Source: Schlesneria sp. DSM 10557 (GTDB taxonomy: Bacteria; Planctomycetota; Planctomycetia; Planctomycetales; Planctomycetaceae). From it: 64,000 nucleotides of DNA. This document shows positions 37,740-46,859 of this stretch, piece by piece. The stretch is from assembly GCF_041860085.1 (NCBI RefSeq), contig NZ_CP124747.1:310001-374000 (forward strand), in the 5' to 3' direction. The notes beneath the pieces were generated by a model. That model was not told where the DNA came from, searched no databases, and worked only from the letters and a program-made list of their open reading frames with translations. Positions within the stretch are counted from its first letter, which is position 1. Each line of letters opens with the position of its first letter. A program made the position numbers and the translations under genes.

Positions 37740-38657
37740 TCAAAACTCGCCAATAATTTCTCCCGAAGCACGCGACGCCAGGCCCTGGTAGATCCTCAGA
37801 TCGATACTGTTACTGATGAATCGAACGGAACCATCGCCCAGAACGAACTGTGCACCACCGACGTGATAGCTGGCGAATTCGTCAATGTGGATCAAATCAC
37901 GATTCGGGGTGATATCGGTGTCCCCCAGGATTCGAACGATCGGATTCTCACCCCCACTCACAACTCCCGTCCACGTATAAAGCCATCCATCGCCCGGCCG
38001 GGAAAGTCGTTCGCCCACCATCAGCGTGTTGCTCAGACCATCCGTCACGTCGACAAACCGAACGACGCTGTTCAAATAGAAAAGTCCGTCGCTGCGGCAG
38101 GGGAGTCCCGGAGCCAGCCCGTTGCAGAAATCGATTTCATCTGACCCGAACACGCCCGAGTATGTTGCTCCAGCGATTTCCGTGAGCGGCGTTTGTGTTC
38201 CTGCTGAGGTTATCGTCCATGCTCGCGGTCCAATATCAGAGGGACAGCGGTAGACGGCGACCGAATTCGATCGGGGAGCAGCATTGCCTGGTGCGAGGAT
38301 TGACTGATCGAAATTGATGGCATTGAAGAGTGGGGACTGATCGAGCTGCGGCAGCAGTCGCGCCGCCCAACTCCAGCCGTTCACTCCTTGGACATCAACC
38401 TGGTTTGAAGTGACGCCCACCCATCCCGGGGGAATTGCCTGAAAGTTGTCGTGGTAGTTGTGAAGTGCCAGCCCAATCTGGCGGAGCTGGCTTTTGCATT
38501 GAGTTCTTCGTGCGGCTTCTCTTGCCTGTTGAACTGCGGGTAGAAGCAGGGCGATCAGCGCTGCGATAATCGCGATCACCACGAGCAACTCAATCAACGT
38601 GAAGGCTTGCCTGGCAGATCGACGAATGAGACGAGACTTTTGCTTATTGAAAAACAT
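37740..38657 (-). CDS. DUF1559 prepilin-like protein
   Basis: About 305 residues. The basic leader MFFNKQKSRLIRRSARQ precedes [16 protein letters not shown], followed by [22 protein letters not shown] and the DUF1559 domain with a C-terminal FVLGDGSVRFIS motif. Exported and pseudopilin-like; the function is unknown. The ATG at 38657 is chosen because AAGGA lies about 11 nt upstream and the leader starts there; sequence farther upstream is not conserved. It lies alone, unlike the riboswitch-linked DUF1559 gene at 15-16 kb. Confidence 0.88.
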   Translation of the reverse strand: MFFNKQKSRLIRRSARQAFTLIELLVVIAIIAALIALLLPAVQQAREAARRTQCKSQLRQIGLALHNYHDNFQAIPPGWVGVTSNQVDVQGVNGWSWAARLLPQLDQSPLFNAINFDQSILAPGNAAPRSNSVAVYRCPSDIGPRAWTITSAGTQTPLTEIAGATYSGVFGSDEIDFCNGLAPGLPCRSDGLFYLNSVVRFVDVTDGLSNTLMVGERLSRPGDGWLYTWTGVVSGGENPIVRILGDTDITPNRDLIHIDEFASYHVGGAQFVLGDGSVRFISNSIDLRIYQGLASRASGEIIGEF

Positions 38658-39011
38658 GAGAAGGTATCCTTCATGAAAAACAGGTAGACGTTCGACGCAT
38701 CCCTGGATCAAGCGAGATGGCGCTGTTATGCGGATGCACGCGGGTTTTGACTCGGTGAGTCCGTAGCGGTGCACTGGTTCGTAGAGCTGTCTATGTCCGT
38801 CCGTGCCGGAGTGCAGCCATGACCAACCGTGCAACGACCCAGCTACGGCGACCGAAAGTCGATCTGGATGTTCAATCGACTGGGTTGGCGATCTGGACCA
38901 CGTCCCGAGAAACGGACGACCGCGTTAAGCGAGCAGCGATATTGCACTCCGGGGGGAGATGCACGCCTCTCACCGAGGAATGAAAACCCCCGCGGACGAC
39001 GGGGTGTGTGA
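38658..39011. other. Intergenic, nothing recognised
   Basis: About 350 bp upstream of the DUF1559 gene. Short frames without domains; no repeat or RNA gene noticed. Confidence 0.4.
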
Positions 39012-39428
39012 TTAGATTTGCCAGCGACAAAACGCAATCGAGACAGATCGCGCGCAAGAATGCGGCAGTACGCAATGGCACTCCGTGAACGGCGACAACA
39101 ACGGTGTGGTAACACCGAACTGCAGGCGGGGATCACGGAGAACGAATTGAAGCGCGAGGTCATCCAGTCCGGTATGGCGCATTGCGCTGATTGCACAATC
39201 ACCGAAGAGGGAGTCATTCAATTCGCACGGTACCGATGGATCTTCCGTCCTGATCGGTCCCCGGTCGATATCGTCGTTGGGACGGACACCCAGCAAGACA
39301 ATGTGCCAGGCATGTCCCTCGGAAAGACTCTGAATCGGCGTGCCGCGACACTCCCCATCCAGGTCCGGACAAAGGACTGGAAAGTGCAATGCGTGCAGTA
39401 TCAGTATCCAACCGATGAAGTATCTCAA
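39012..39428 (-). CDS. Possible small secreted protein, TTG start
   Basis: 138 residues from a TTG with GGAG about 11 nt upstream. The hydrophobic N-terminus RYFIGWILILHALHFPVL reads as a signal peptide, followed by a Cys-containing polar domain. Codon choice looks coding, whereas the overlapping plus-strand frame lacks any start signal or domain. No family recognised. It may belong to the many small secreted planctomycete proteins of unknown function, or be spurious. Confidence 0.4.
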   Translation of the reverse strand: MRYFIGWILILHALHFPVLCPDLDGECRGTPIQSLSEGHAWHIVLLGVRPNDDIDRGPIRTEDPSVPCELNDSLFGDCAISAMRHTGLDDLALQFVLRDPRLQFGVTTPLLSPFTECHCVLPHSCARSVSIAFCRWQI

Positions 39429-39617
39429 CGTGACGTCTGCTCCTGCGCCGATCTTAGACCTTCGCCTGTTTCGGAGGCAAGGGTTGGTGTGGTTACCGAT
39501 TTCGTCATGGAGACACGTTGCTGCGCCGATCCCTCCCGCAGCAGAAACGAAATGGCTGTCGAAGTTGCTCCTGTCTTGCAGTAATTGAGAAAACACCCCT
39601 GCGAGAGGTTCTGGCAG

Positions 39618-39914
39618 TCACGACTCGATTTCGCACAGTCGTCCGGGTGCGGTGACATTTTCGAGCAGCATCCCGATCGTGGCCCTCTGTTGCGGATCGG
39701 GATTTGGAACTACTACGTGATTGGGAATCTGAACACAGTCGTCCGGAGCGTAGAACTGGTCACTGGCAAAGAGCGTGTCGGCAAGGGCCGCCGCAACCGC
39801 TTCCTCCGCAGTTCTTCCTGCGTAGACAGTTCGATCATCGACCCGGTAGGCATGGAATTCTGTCACAGTGACGGCCTTTCTCGTGATTGGTAATGCATCT
39901 TTTTCAGAGTGCAT
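39618..39914 (-). CDS. Small hypothetical cytoplasmic protein
   Basis: 98 residues, no signal peptide. The start at 39914 is clear (AGGAG 5 nt upstream). The central stretch FHAYRVDDRTVYAGRTAEEAVAAALADT is reminiscent of small 'AxEAV' proteins common in planctomycetes, but no function is known. It stands between a possible secreted-protein gene and DoxX with no operon logic. Confidence 0.6.
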   Translation of the reverse strand: MHSEKDALPITRKAVTVTEFHAYRVDDRTVYAGRTAEEAVAAALADTLFASDQFYAPDDCVQIPNHVVVPNPDPQQRATIGMLLENVTAPGRLCEIES

Positions 39915-40179
39915 AATCTCCTGCAAGTGGCACGCCACGAGTGCCAGGAGTTACCCCTGCCATGCTGTCGAGCAGAACCATGGCGCCGAGTGGAAGGCAT
40001 TTTAGACAAGACTCGAGTCCTCCTCCGCCGGTGCGAGTCGCAGACGCTCCACGCGAATCCGCTCGACTATCGGATCAAATTGAAAAGCGTTAAAACGGGA
40101 CGCGCGCTCTGGACTAAGAACTGAGTCCAAGTCAGTAAACAGTCGACCTCGACTCATAACACTCTACAGGCGAATCAGC

Positions 40180-40602
40180 ATGCCCTCCAAAGCACAACGG
40201 ATCACAGGTTGGATTCTGACGGGACTGGTAGGACTGTTCGTAATTGGAGCCAGTGGAGTTCCGAAGTTCATCGATTTCCCCGGCAAGAACGAGATGATGG
40301 ACAAGCTGGGAATTCCGTTGCCACTGCTTCCTGCGATTGGCACCCTCGAAATTGCGGTGACATTGATTTATCTCATCCCTCGCACGTCATTTCTCGGTGC
40401 GATTTTGTTAACCGGCTACCTGGGGGGAGCAGTGTTCACGCACGTTCGCGTTGGTGACGCCTGGTTCTTTCCGGTCATCATTGGCGTGCTGGCATGGCTT
40501 GGCCTGGCACTTCGTCAGCCGCTCATCTTTGGACTGGTCCAGCATGCGACCTGCGTTTCCTGCACGACGCCCAGGGACGGGGAATCTCCGCCGACCACCT
40601 GA
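40180..40602 (+). CDS. DoxX-like small membrane protein
   Basis: 140 residues with four hydrophobic helices (about 8-25, 48-66, 72-92, 97-115). ASGVPKFIDFPG and LGIPLPLLPAIGTLEIAVTL are typical of the DoxX-like subfamily. DoxX proteins act in membrane redox or thiosulfate metabolism in a few organisms; most, including this one, have no assigned role. Apparently monocistronic. Confidence 0.8.
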   Translation: MPSKAQRITGWILTGLVGLFVIGASGVPKFIDFPGKNEMMDKLGIPLPLLPAIGTLEIAVTLIYLIPRTSFLGAILLTGYLGGAVFTHVRVGDAWFFPVIIGVLAWLGLALRQPLIFGLVQHATCVSCTTPRDGESPPTT

Positions 40603-40851
40603 TCTGGCGGCTGCGACTTCATGATGACTTCCCCGACCGGGCTTGCGCCGCAGAGGCCGATGTCGCCATCAATGTGCTTCTGAAGAGGTTCCTCCAGAAG
40701 TACCAGACAAACTCGCAGTCATTTTGCAACCGGCAAAGCGAACATGGAACCATCGTTGGCCCTTCGGTAATTGTGGTCACTTGAGGCACACCATCCGCCT
40801 TGTAGAATTATCGAAACACGTCTTGATCACTCATCTGTAGAAAGAAATCAC

Positions 40852-41949
40852 ATGGGACTGTTCGGCAAGCTGCGCGGCGAGTTAATCGACATCGTCGAAT
40901 GGATTGACGATAGCCGGAATACGCTTGTCTGGCGTTTCCCCCGCTACCAGAACGAAATCAAGCAGGGAGCACAGTTAATCGTTCGCCCCGGTCAACTCGC
41001 GATCTTTGTCCTGCATGGCAAAGTAGCCGACGTGTTCGAACCGGGTACACATACCCTCAATACTCAAAACCTGCCGATCCTCAGCACAATCGCCGGATGG
41101 AAGTACGGCTTCAATAGCCCGATCAAGTCTGAGGTCTATTTCGTGACGACGCGACAGATCACGGATCTGAAGTGGGGCACACCCAATCCGATCATGTTGC
41201 GTGACCCGGAATTCGGACCAATCCGCCTGCGTGCTTTCGGTGTCTATGCCCTCAAGGCCGTGGATCCCAAGGCGTTGCTGACAGAACTCATCGGCACCGA
41301 TGGTATTGTCGAGACGGATGAAGTCTCTGAACTGATGCGGTCAATCATCGCGTCAGCCATGGCGGACATGCTGGCCGAAAAGCAGGTGGCGGCGCTGGAT
41401 CTGGCATCCAAGTACAACGAGTTCTCTGAGCAACTGCGAGCCTATGTGCAGGAGCGCATCGACGACGAGTACGGTCTGGCGATTCCTCAGTTAATTATCG
41501 TCAACATCTCACTTCCCGAAGCGGTAGAACGTGCGCTGGACACGCGAACGAGTATGGGTGTCCTGGGAGACATGACCCGGTTTCAGCAGTACTCGCTCGG
41601 TGAAGCCATGCGGGAATCGGCAAAGAACGGCGGCGGAGGCGAAGGTCTCGGACTGGGCATGGGGGTCGCCATGGCAGGTCGGATGATGAGTACTCCGGGC
41701 ATCGGCATGCCCGCCGGCGCCGCAGCCAGTCCACCACCGCTTCCTGCCTGGCACGTGGCGGTCAATGGGCAGGCTCAAGGGCCGTTCCCATCCGAGCAGG
41801 TTCAACAAGGGATCGCTGCAGGCCGAATTACCGCAGAAACACTCCTGTGGGCTCCGCAACTCAGCGGATGGACAGCGGCCTCCCTCATCCCCGAATGGGC
41901 CGGGAGCTTCCAGAAAACTGCGACACCCCCTCCATTGCCGCCGCAGTAA
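40852..41949 (+). CDS. SPFH (YdjI-like) protein with C-terminal GYF_2 domain
   Basis: About 365 residues. Residues 1-225 form the 'virion core protein' YdjI-type SPFH/band-7 domain: DIVEWIDDSRNTLVWRFPRY at the N-terminus, GKVADVFEPGTHTLNTQNLP and YFVTTRQITDLKWGTP. A glycine-rich linker (about 262-292) leads to a GYF_2 domain (about 305-360), WHVAVNGQAQGPFPSEQV and LLWAPQLSGW. SPFH proteins scaffold membrane microdomains; GYF_2 binds proline-rich partners. No partner is evident next door. The start at 40852 matches the usual MGLFGK beginning. Confidence 0.85.
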   Translation: MGLFGKLRGELIDIVEWIDDSRNTLVWRFPRYQNEIKQGAQLIVRPGQLAIFVLHGKVADVFEPGTHTLNTQNLPILSTIAGWKYGFNSPIKSEVYFVTTRQITDLKWGTPNPIMLRDPEFGPIRLRAFGVYALKAVDPKALLTELIGTDGIVETDEVSELMRSIIASAMADMLAEKQVAALDLASKYNEFSEQLRAYVQERIDDEYGLAIPQLIIVNISLPEAVERALDTRTSMGVLGDMTRFQQYSLGEAMRESAKNGGGGEGLGLGMGVAMAGRMMSTPGIGMPAGAAASPPPLPAWHVAVNGQAQGPFPSEQVQQGIAAGRITAETLLWAPQLSGWTAASLIPEWAGSFQKTATPPPLPPQ

Positions 41950-42176
41950 AACTTGGAATTGAATCGCTTAGGTCACTGGGGAATACGTGACGGGGGACGA
42001 CGATCTGTCGTCCCTCGTCGTTTTGACGCATGCAGTCTCGAGTTGATCTGATCTTGCCATCCGCGGATGGAAGTGATTCTCGCGAGCCAACGGAAATGGT
42101 GCCGTGATCAGGGCCAGTAAGAGCCATTGCACGACGCGGGCACACGTCTGCCCACGTCGTGCATCAGGCTGATAAC

Positions 42177-43985
42177 TTAGACGGAACCCGTTGCAGGGGC
42201 GGCAATCGTTTCAGTACTGGCCTTCGTCGGCTGGACGTCGAAGAAGCGTGAAACCCGTTCGGCGGAGGGAGGAGTTGTCATGAGACTGACGACAATCCCC
42301 GTTACCGCCGAGGCGAAAATACTCCAGACGATGGGATCAATTCCCCACACGTAGTAGGGGCGGAACAGACCGGGAAGTCCGATCTTCGGATCAGGGCCGA
42401 GAATCGAGAGCGCCAGCTTGGCGAGTGAATTATCTCCTGCAGCCGATGCCCAGTTTTGAATCCAGCCCGCAGAAAACAGACCGAAGTAGAGCAGGAAGCC
42501 GACCAGCATTCCTGACAACATTCCAGCGGCACTCGTTCTGCGCCAGTAGCAGGCCATGAGGATTGGGGCGAGGAACGAGGCACCTCCGCCTGATCCACTG
42601 ACGATCACCAGAGCCTGCAGATATTTCGGAGGATCAATGTTGGCGATGATCGCGATGGCACCGACTGCCAGCATCGACAGATTGGTCGCTCGGCGGACCT
42701 GGGCTTCTGTCGCGATGGGATTAATGAAGCGAACGTAAATGTCCTGCACCAACCCCGATGAAATCACCAGGATGAAGCAGCTTACGGACGCCATGATGGC
42801 CCCAAAAGGTGCTGCCAGGATCAGGCCGCTCAGGAAGGATCCCAGTGGCAACCCGTTTGTCACCAGCATCGACATTCGCGGAATCACTTCATCGGGCTTG
42901 TCGAGATTCGGCAGCATCGTTCGCGCTGCAATACAGGTCATCACGAGCGGGATGTAAATCAGACAGTTGTAGAAGCTGAGCAGTGCGATGGACTTTCTCA
43001 TCACCTCGGTGCTTTCAGCTGCCATCACGCGGACCATACTGGCAGGTGAGACCATGCCAGCGAAGACCCAGATAAAGAACATGGAGAGGGCAAGACCCGG
43101 CGTCAGGAATTGACGTCCATCGGTACTGTGCCCCGGGCCAAAGGCGATCTCCGGCGAGGTGTTGACGATCGCCGTTTTGGTGGCCTGTTCCAGCCCTCCG
43201 GCCATCGGAACGGCGAGGCAGACTAGAATCATTACGCCGATCACCATCATCACGCTCTGGAAAAGGTCGGTCCAGACAGAAGCAAGGAACCCGCCGATCA
43301 GCGTGTATCCCACCACGGTTACGGTAAAGACCACCAGTCCAATGTAATACTTCTTGTCAATCGGCTTGGATGCAGGCTTTGCAGCGGCTTGGCTTTCCAC
43401 GGCGGCAGCACCTTCAGCGCCCTCCGCCGTCGGTGGGGCCGCATCTGTCGGAGCGGCGGCAGGTTCGTAATCTTCTGAAAGTGCCAAAACGCCCGAACCG
43501 GGCCAGGCATGCTTCATGATGGTGGCACCCGCTTTGAACTGAGCGAACATGGTGAACGACATGAAGGTGATGATCATGATCGACGAGACCAGACCGATCC
43601 GTGCGTCACCGAAGCGCTCTCTTAACAAGTCCGGTACCGTGAATGAGTCGGTCATGCGGCTGAGCTGAGCCAGTCGCTTACCGACGACAGCAAATCCCAT
43701 CAGCGGAACGATCATATAACTGCCGATCCACAGCAGCACGATCCAGCCGTGGCTGTACGCCAGGGCGGGGAACCCCATAAACGTTCCACCGCTTTGTACA
43801 GTCGCCGTCAGGGCGAGGGCCCACGCTCCCAGGCCGCGGTTCCCCAGAAAGAATCCCGTCAGAAATTCTTTCTTCTCCATCGCCTTCTGTGCCAGGGTTC
43901 CCAGCCAGACCGAAGCGGCGATGAACAGTAGCAGCGCCAGCAGGACACTGTATCCGGGGTCAATGAGATCGGTTGCTGCAATCAT
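42177..43985 (-). CDS. Sodium:solute symporter (SSS family)
   Basis: 602 residues, about 13 transmembrane helices. SSS-type segments include GFFLGNRGLGAWALALTATVQSGGTFMG (shown in parts: FFLGNRGLGAWAL, QSGGTFMG), PDLLRERFG, and GSGGGASFLAPILMACYWRR. An unusual Ala/Pro/Glu-rich insert (about 173-210) sits in one loop and is probably disordered. It couples Na+ entry to uptake of an organic solute that is not predictable. It lies 223 bp downstream of a DUF997 gene, the usual small partner of PanF/YhdT-type SSS transporters. Confidence 0.88.
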   Translation of the reverse strand: MIAATDLIDPGYSVLLALLLFIAASVWLGTLAQKAMEKKEFLTGFFLGNRGLGAWALALTATVQSGGTFMGFPALAYSHGWIVLLWIGSYMIVPLMGFAVVGKRLAQLSRMTDSFTVPDLLRERFGDARIGLVSSIMIITFMSFTMFAQFKAGATIMKHAWPGSGVLALSEDYEPAAAPTDAAPPTAEGAEGAAAVESQAAAKPASKPIDKKYYIGLVVFTVTVVGYTLIGGFLASVWTDLFQSVMMVIGVMILVCLAVPMAGGLEQATKTAIVNTSPEIAFGPGHSTDGRQFLTPGLALSMFFIWVFAGMVSPASMVRVMAAESTEVMRKSIALLSFYNCLIYIPLVMTCIAARTMLPNLDKPDEVIPRMSMLVTNGLPLGSFLSGLILAAPFGAIMASVSCFILVISSGLVQDIYVRFINPIATEAQVRRATNLSMLAVGAIAIIANIDPPKYLQALVIVSGSGGGASFLAPILMACYWRRTSAAGMLSGMLVGFLLYFGLFSAGWIQNWASAAGDNSLAKLALSILGPDPKIGLPGLFRPYYVWGIDPIVWSIFASAVTGIVVSLMTTPPSAERVSRFFDVQPTKASTETIAAPATGSV

Positions 43986-44208
43986 TTGACAGTTGATTAC
44001 CTAAACTTGTGAGGGGCGATATCCAGGACCATCCTCTTCGCTCAAAGTCACAGCACCGATGCTTATTCTGAAGGATCGGTCTGAAATTCTCGCGGCTGGC
44101 CGGACAGAAAGATGGAATACAAAACGAGAGCAGAGAGCCGAATTCGGGAGGTATCACCTTCACCTGAAACGAGTCCGGTGAGGGATGCACGAATGCGTTG
44201 CCGGTGTG

Positions 44209-44484
44209 CTACCCGTTTCCGCTTTCGGGCAACTCGTCATCTGTCATGAAGACGAAGGCAAACAACGTCGAAATGATCGTGCAGACGCCCCATGGCAGCA
44301 CAATGCCCCAGAACACCCAGTCCGGGAATCCCATGACGTATGTCAGAGTCTCGGGATCGCGGCTATACCCGTAAGTAAAACAGTATCCCAGTGAGAAGAT
44401 GGTCGCGGCCAGCCAGATGGCAAAGGCCGCAATGGCTTCACGTCGGGCTGCTTTCAACAGTGGTAGTTCTTGGTGTTCAGACAC
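44209..44484 (-). CDS. DUF997 (YhdT-like) small symporter subunit
   Basis: 91 residues, GTG start with AAAGGAAC upstream. Two helices (about 19-40 and 55-80): AFAIWLAATIFSLGYCFTYG and GFPDWVFWGIVLPWGVC. This is the DUF997/YhdT pattern, found next to SSS symporters such as PanF. It probably forms a small accessory subunit of the downstream symporter. Confidence 0.8.
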   Translation of the reverse strand: MSEHQELPLLKAARREAIAAFAIWLAATIFSLGYCFTYGYSRDPETLTYVMGFPDWVFWGIVLPWGVCTIISTLFAFVFMTDDELPESGNG

Positions 44485-45055
44485 GTGCAGATTGTTCCTT
44501 TAAAATCGCCGCCGGACCATCGACCACGGCGAGCGAACTAAGATTGTCATCGGGATATCGATCGAGCTTAGCATTTCAATTCGCCTCTTGCCGCGAGCCT
44601 TTGTACCCCTTCAGCGAGATTCGAAAGCGACTCATGCAAGGTTAGTGCCAATCCGTTTGATTACCTCGCGGGATGCTGATCCCATTCGAAGCAGACCGTA
44701 CTACAGATCCGTTCGTGTCGGAGGTCCTCCCCCGGAAGGGCGAGGCTTACCGATCGCCCACGCGAACCACCGTCTCTCGTGTTTCCCCTCCACTCATTCC
44801 ATGCTGTAGTTCAAAACTCGAACCCGTCGATGTTCTTGTCTACCGCTTCAATCTCAAACGCCGGACGGCCGACGTCACTCCGTTGTCGATTCGGAGTTCA
44901 GTCAAGGGTGATACAAGCCGGGCAGCCACCCGTGTATGTATCGAGCATCGCGTTTCACCAAACCGTTGCCGGCCGTCGTACTCTGAATCGCCTTGTGAGC
45001 GACATTATGGCGAACCCTGACCATCGGGCGTCACCGTCTCAATTTGAGTCCTGTT
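44485..45055. other. Intergenic, nothing recognised
   Basis: About 570 bp between the small NSS subunit gene and the DUF997 gene. Several overlapping frames in the plus strand show no domain or start signal. Confidence 0.45.
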
Positions 45056-45178
45056 TCAGTCATTCGATTCGGACGTTTCAAGACATTTTGAGCACATCAG
45101 TTTGCAGAAACAGTACAGCGTACATGCCAGAATCAGCGACCAGGCACTCAGCATAAAAATCCAGGCCATCATCGTCAT
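45056..45178 (-). CDS. 40-residue MetS-like small subunit of NSS transporter
   Basis: A 40-residue single-helix protein (MTMMAWIFMLSAWSLILACT, then a Cys-rich YCFCKLMCSKC segment). Its ATG overlaps the TGA of the NSS transporter gene by the classic ATGA (45178-45175), implying translational coupling. NSS transporters such as MetP of Corynebacterium need a tiny membrane subunit, MetS; position, size and topology match. The cluster of four Cys after the helix is unusual. It is too short for most gene callers. Confidence 0.75.
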   Translation of the reverse strand: MTMMAWIFMLSAWSLILACTLYCFCKLMCSKCLETSESND

Positions 45179-46851
45179 GTTGTGATTGTCCTCTCTTCCG
45201 CCGACCGTCGCTTCCAGGCGATCCAGACGAGAGCTCCGAATCCCGCAAAGGATGCCAGCATCATCAGACGATCTGCCGTCCGCGTAATTTTCAGATTCTT
45301 GTTGAACGTAAGTTCCTCAGGAGTCGCGTCTGGTTTCAGTTCGACGTCCCGATGGAGGAGTTTGCCCACCATACTGTCGCTGGCCCATTCGAATTTCTCT
45401 GGGGAAGACGTTCCGAGCGACTGCACATATTTGTCCCAGCCACAGCTCGGTTTAAACGTCGAAGCCAGCAGGATGACGATCAGCAGGGTGGGAGTGACAT
45501 ATTTCATCACCCAGAAGAAGAAGCGGGGGACTTTCAGATCCGCCCCGCGCATCATTTCCGCCCAGCCTTTTTCGACTCCGAACACCCACGAAAACAAGAC
45601 CGCTTCGCCGACTGCCATCAGGACAAGGCAATACGTCCCACCCCAGAAATCGAACTCATCAAAAAAACTCTGCGAGTTGAAAATGGCAACCGGGATGGCC
45701 ATAGGCAGCAGCATGCCTCCGAACGCCAGAGCACTTTTCGCACGACTGAGTCGGAACTCCTGCTGAAGGAACGCCATGATGGGTTGTCCCATGGCAAGCG
45801 AACTCGTGATGGCGGCGAAGAACAACAGACCAAACCACAAAAATCCCGCGGCAGGGGCCAGACCGCCCCAGTGGTTGAACAGTGTCGGAAACACGTTGAA
45901 TCCAAGTCCAAACCCGGATCCGCTGGCGACTTTTTGTTGAACTTCCGCGAGTCCCAGGTAGGCCACCGCAATCGGAATCAGAATGGATCCCCCCAGAATC
46001 ACTTCACAGAATTCATTCGTCCATGCGCCCGTCGCACCGTTCAATGTGACGTCGTCGTCTTTTCGGAGGTATGACGAGTAGCAATGCATCGTCCCCATGC
46101 CGATCGAAAGCGTGAAGAAAATCTGTCCTGCCGCGGCTAACCAGACGCTGGGATTGGTCAACGAATCAAACTTCGGTTCCCATACATAGTTCAATCCGAC
46201 CAGTGCACTTTCGACTGCGTGCGGGTCGGATTCTGGGGTGATCATGAGTCCCCGAATCGCAAGCAGGGTCGCGAAGAGAATCAGAACGGGCATACCGATC
46301 TTCGATACAATCTCGACCCCTTTCGCGAGTCCGCGAGACAAAATCGCGATGTTGATCACGATGCAGGCGGCGAAGAAGATCATCCCAACAGGACTGATGG
46401 CCAGGATTGAATTGGGGGTGTGCCCAGTCAGCCAGTCGAAATATTTTTCAGGGCTCGTCTCTTTGAACCCGTTCATCAGTGAATAGCCGGCGTAGGCCAT
46501 GCACCAGGATTCAATGTAGAGATAAAAAGCGGCGATGATCAGGTTCGACCACAGCCCAAAGATTCCGAAGTACTTCCAGAATCGCCGCTTCCCCATGGAG
46601 TCGAAGATCCCGGGCGTCGAATGGTGACCAAACTGGCCACCATATCGACCCATAGTCCACTCGATCCACATCAGTGGTAGACCCAGCACCAGAAACGCAA
46701 CCATGTAAGGGATCAGGAATGCGCCACCGCCATTCTTGACGGCCTGGGCGGGAAATCTGAGAAAGTTTCCCAGTCCAACGGCGTTTCCCGCCATGGCGAG
46801 AACCAACCCTATTCGAGATGCCCACTGCTCACGTTTCGGTTCACCGCTCAT
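45175..46851 (-). CDS. Sodium-dependent transporter (NSS/SNF family)
   Basis: About 558 residues and 12 helices of the neurotransmitter:sodium symporter fold. The N-terminus has the family signature ASRIGLVLAMAGNAVGLGNFLRFP, with the helix-1 unwound Na+/substrate site, followed by GGGAFLIPYMVAFLVLGLP and the IGMGTMHCYSSY segment of helix 6. The substrate is probably an amino acid or an amine. The start at 46851 has GAGGACG upstream. DedA ends 9 bp before it and the small subunit overlaps its end, so the three form an operon. Confidence 0.9.
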   Translation of the reverse strand: MSGEPKREQWASRIGLVLAMAGNAVGLGNFLRFPAQAVKNGGGAFLIPYMVAFLVLGLPLMWIEWTMGRYGGQFGHHSTPGIFDSMGKRRFWKYFGIFGLWSNLIIAAFYLYIESWCMAYAGYSLMNGFKETSPEKYFDWLTGHTPNSILAISPVGMIFFAACIVINIAILSRGLAKGVEIVSKIGMPVLILFATLLAIRGLMITPESDPHAVESALVGLNYVWEPKFDSLTNPSVWLAAAGQIFFTLSIGMGTMHCYSSYLRKDDDVTLNGATGAWTNEFCEVILGGSILIPIAVAYLGLAEVQQKVASGSGFGLGFNVFPTLFNHWGGLAPAAGFLWFGLLFFAAITSSLAMGQPIMAFLQQEFRLSRAKSALAFGGMLLPMAIPVAIFNSQSFFDEFDFWGGTYCLVLMAVGEAVLFSWVFGVEKGWAEMMRGADLKVPRFFFWVMKYVTPTLLIVILLASTFKPSCGWDKYVQSLGTSSPEKFEWASDSMVGKLLHRDVELKPDATPEELTFNKNLKITRTADRLMMLASFAGFGALVWIAWKRRSAEERTITT

Positions 46852-46859
46852 CAACGTCC

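Noticed and set aside
39018-39584. 188-codon plus-strand reading frame
   Set aside because: No ribosome binding site, signal peptide or domain; the opposite strand frame has a better start and more coding-like codons.
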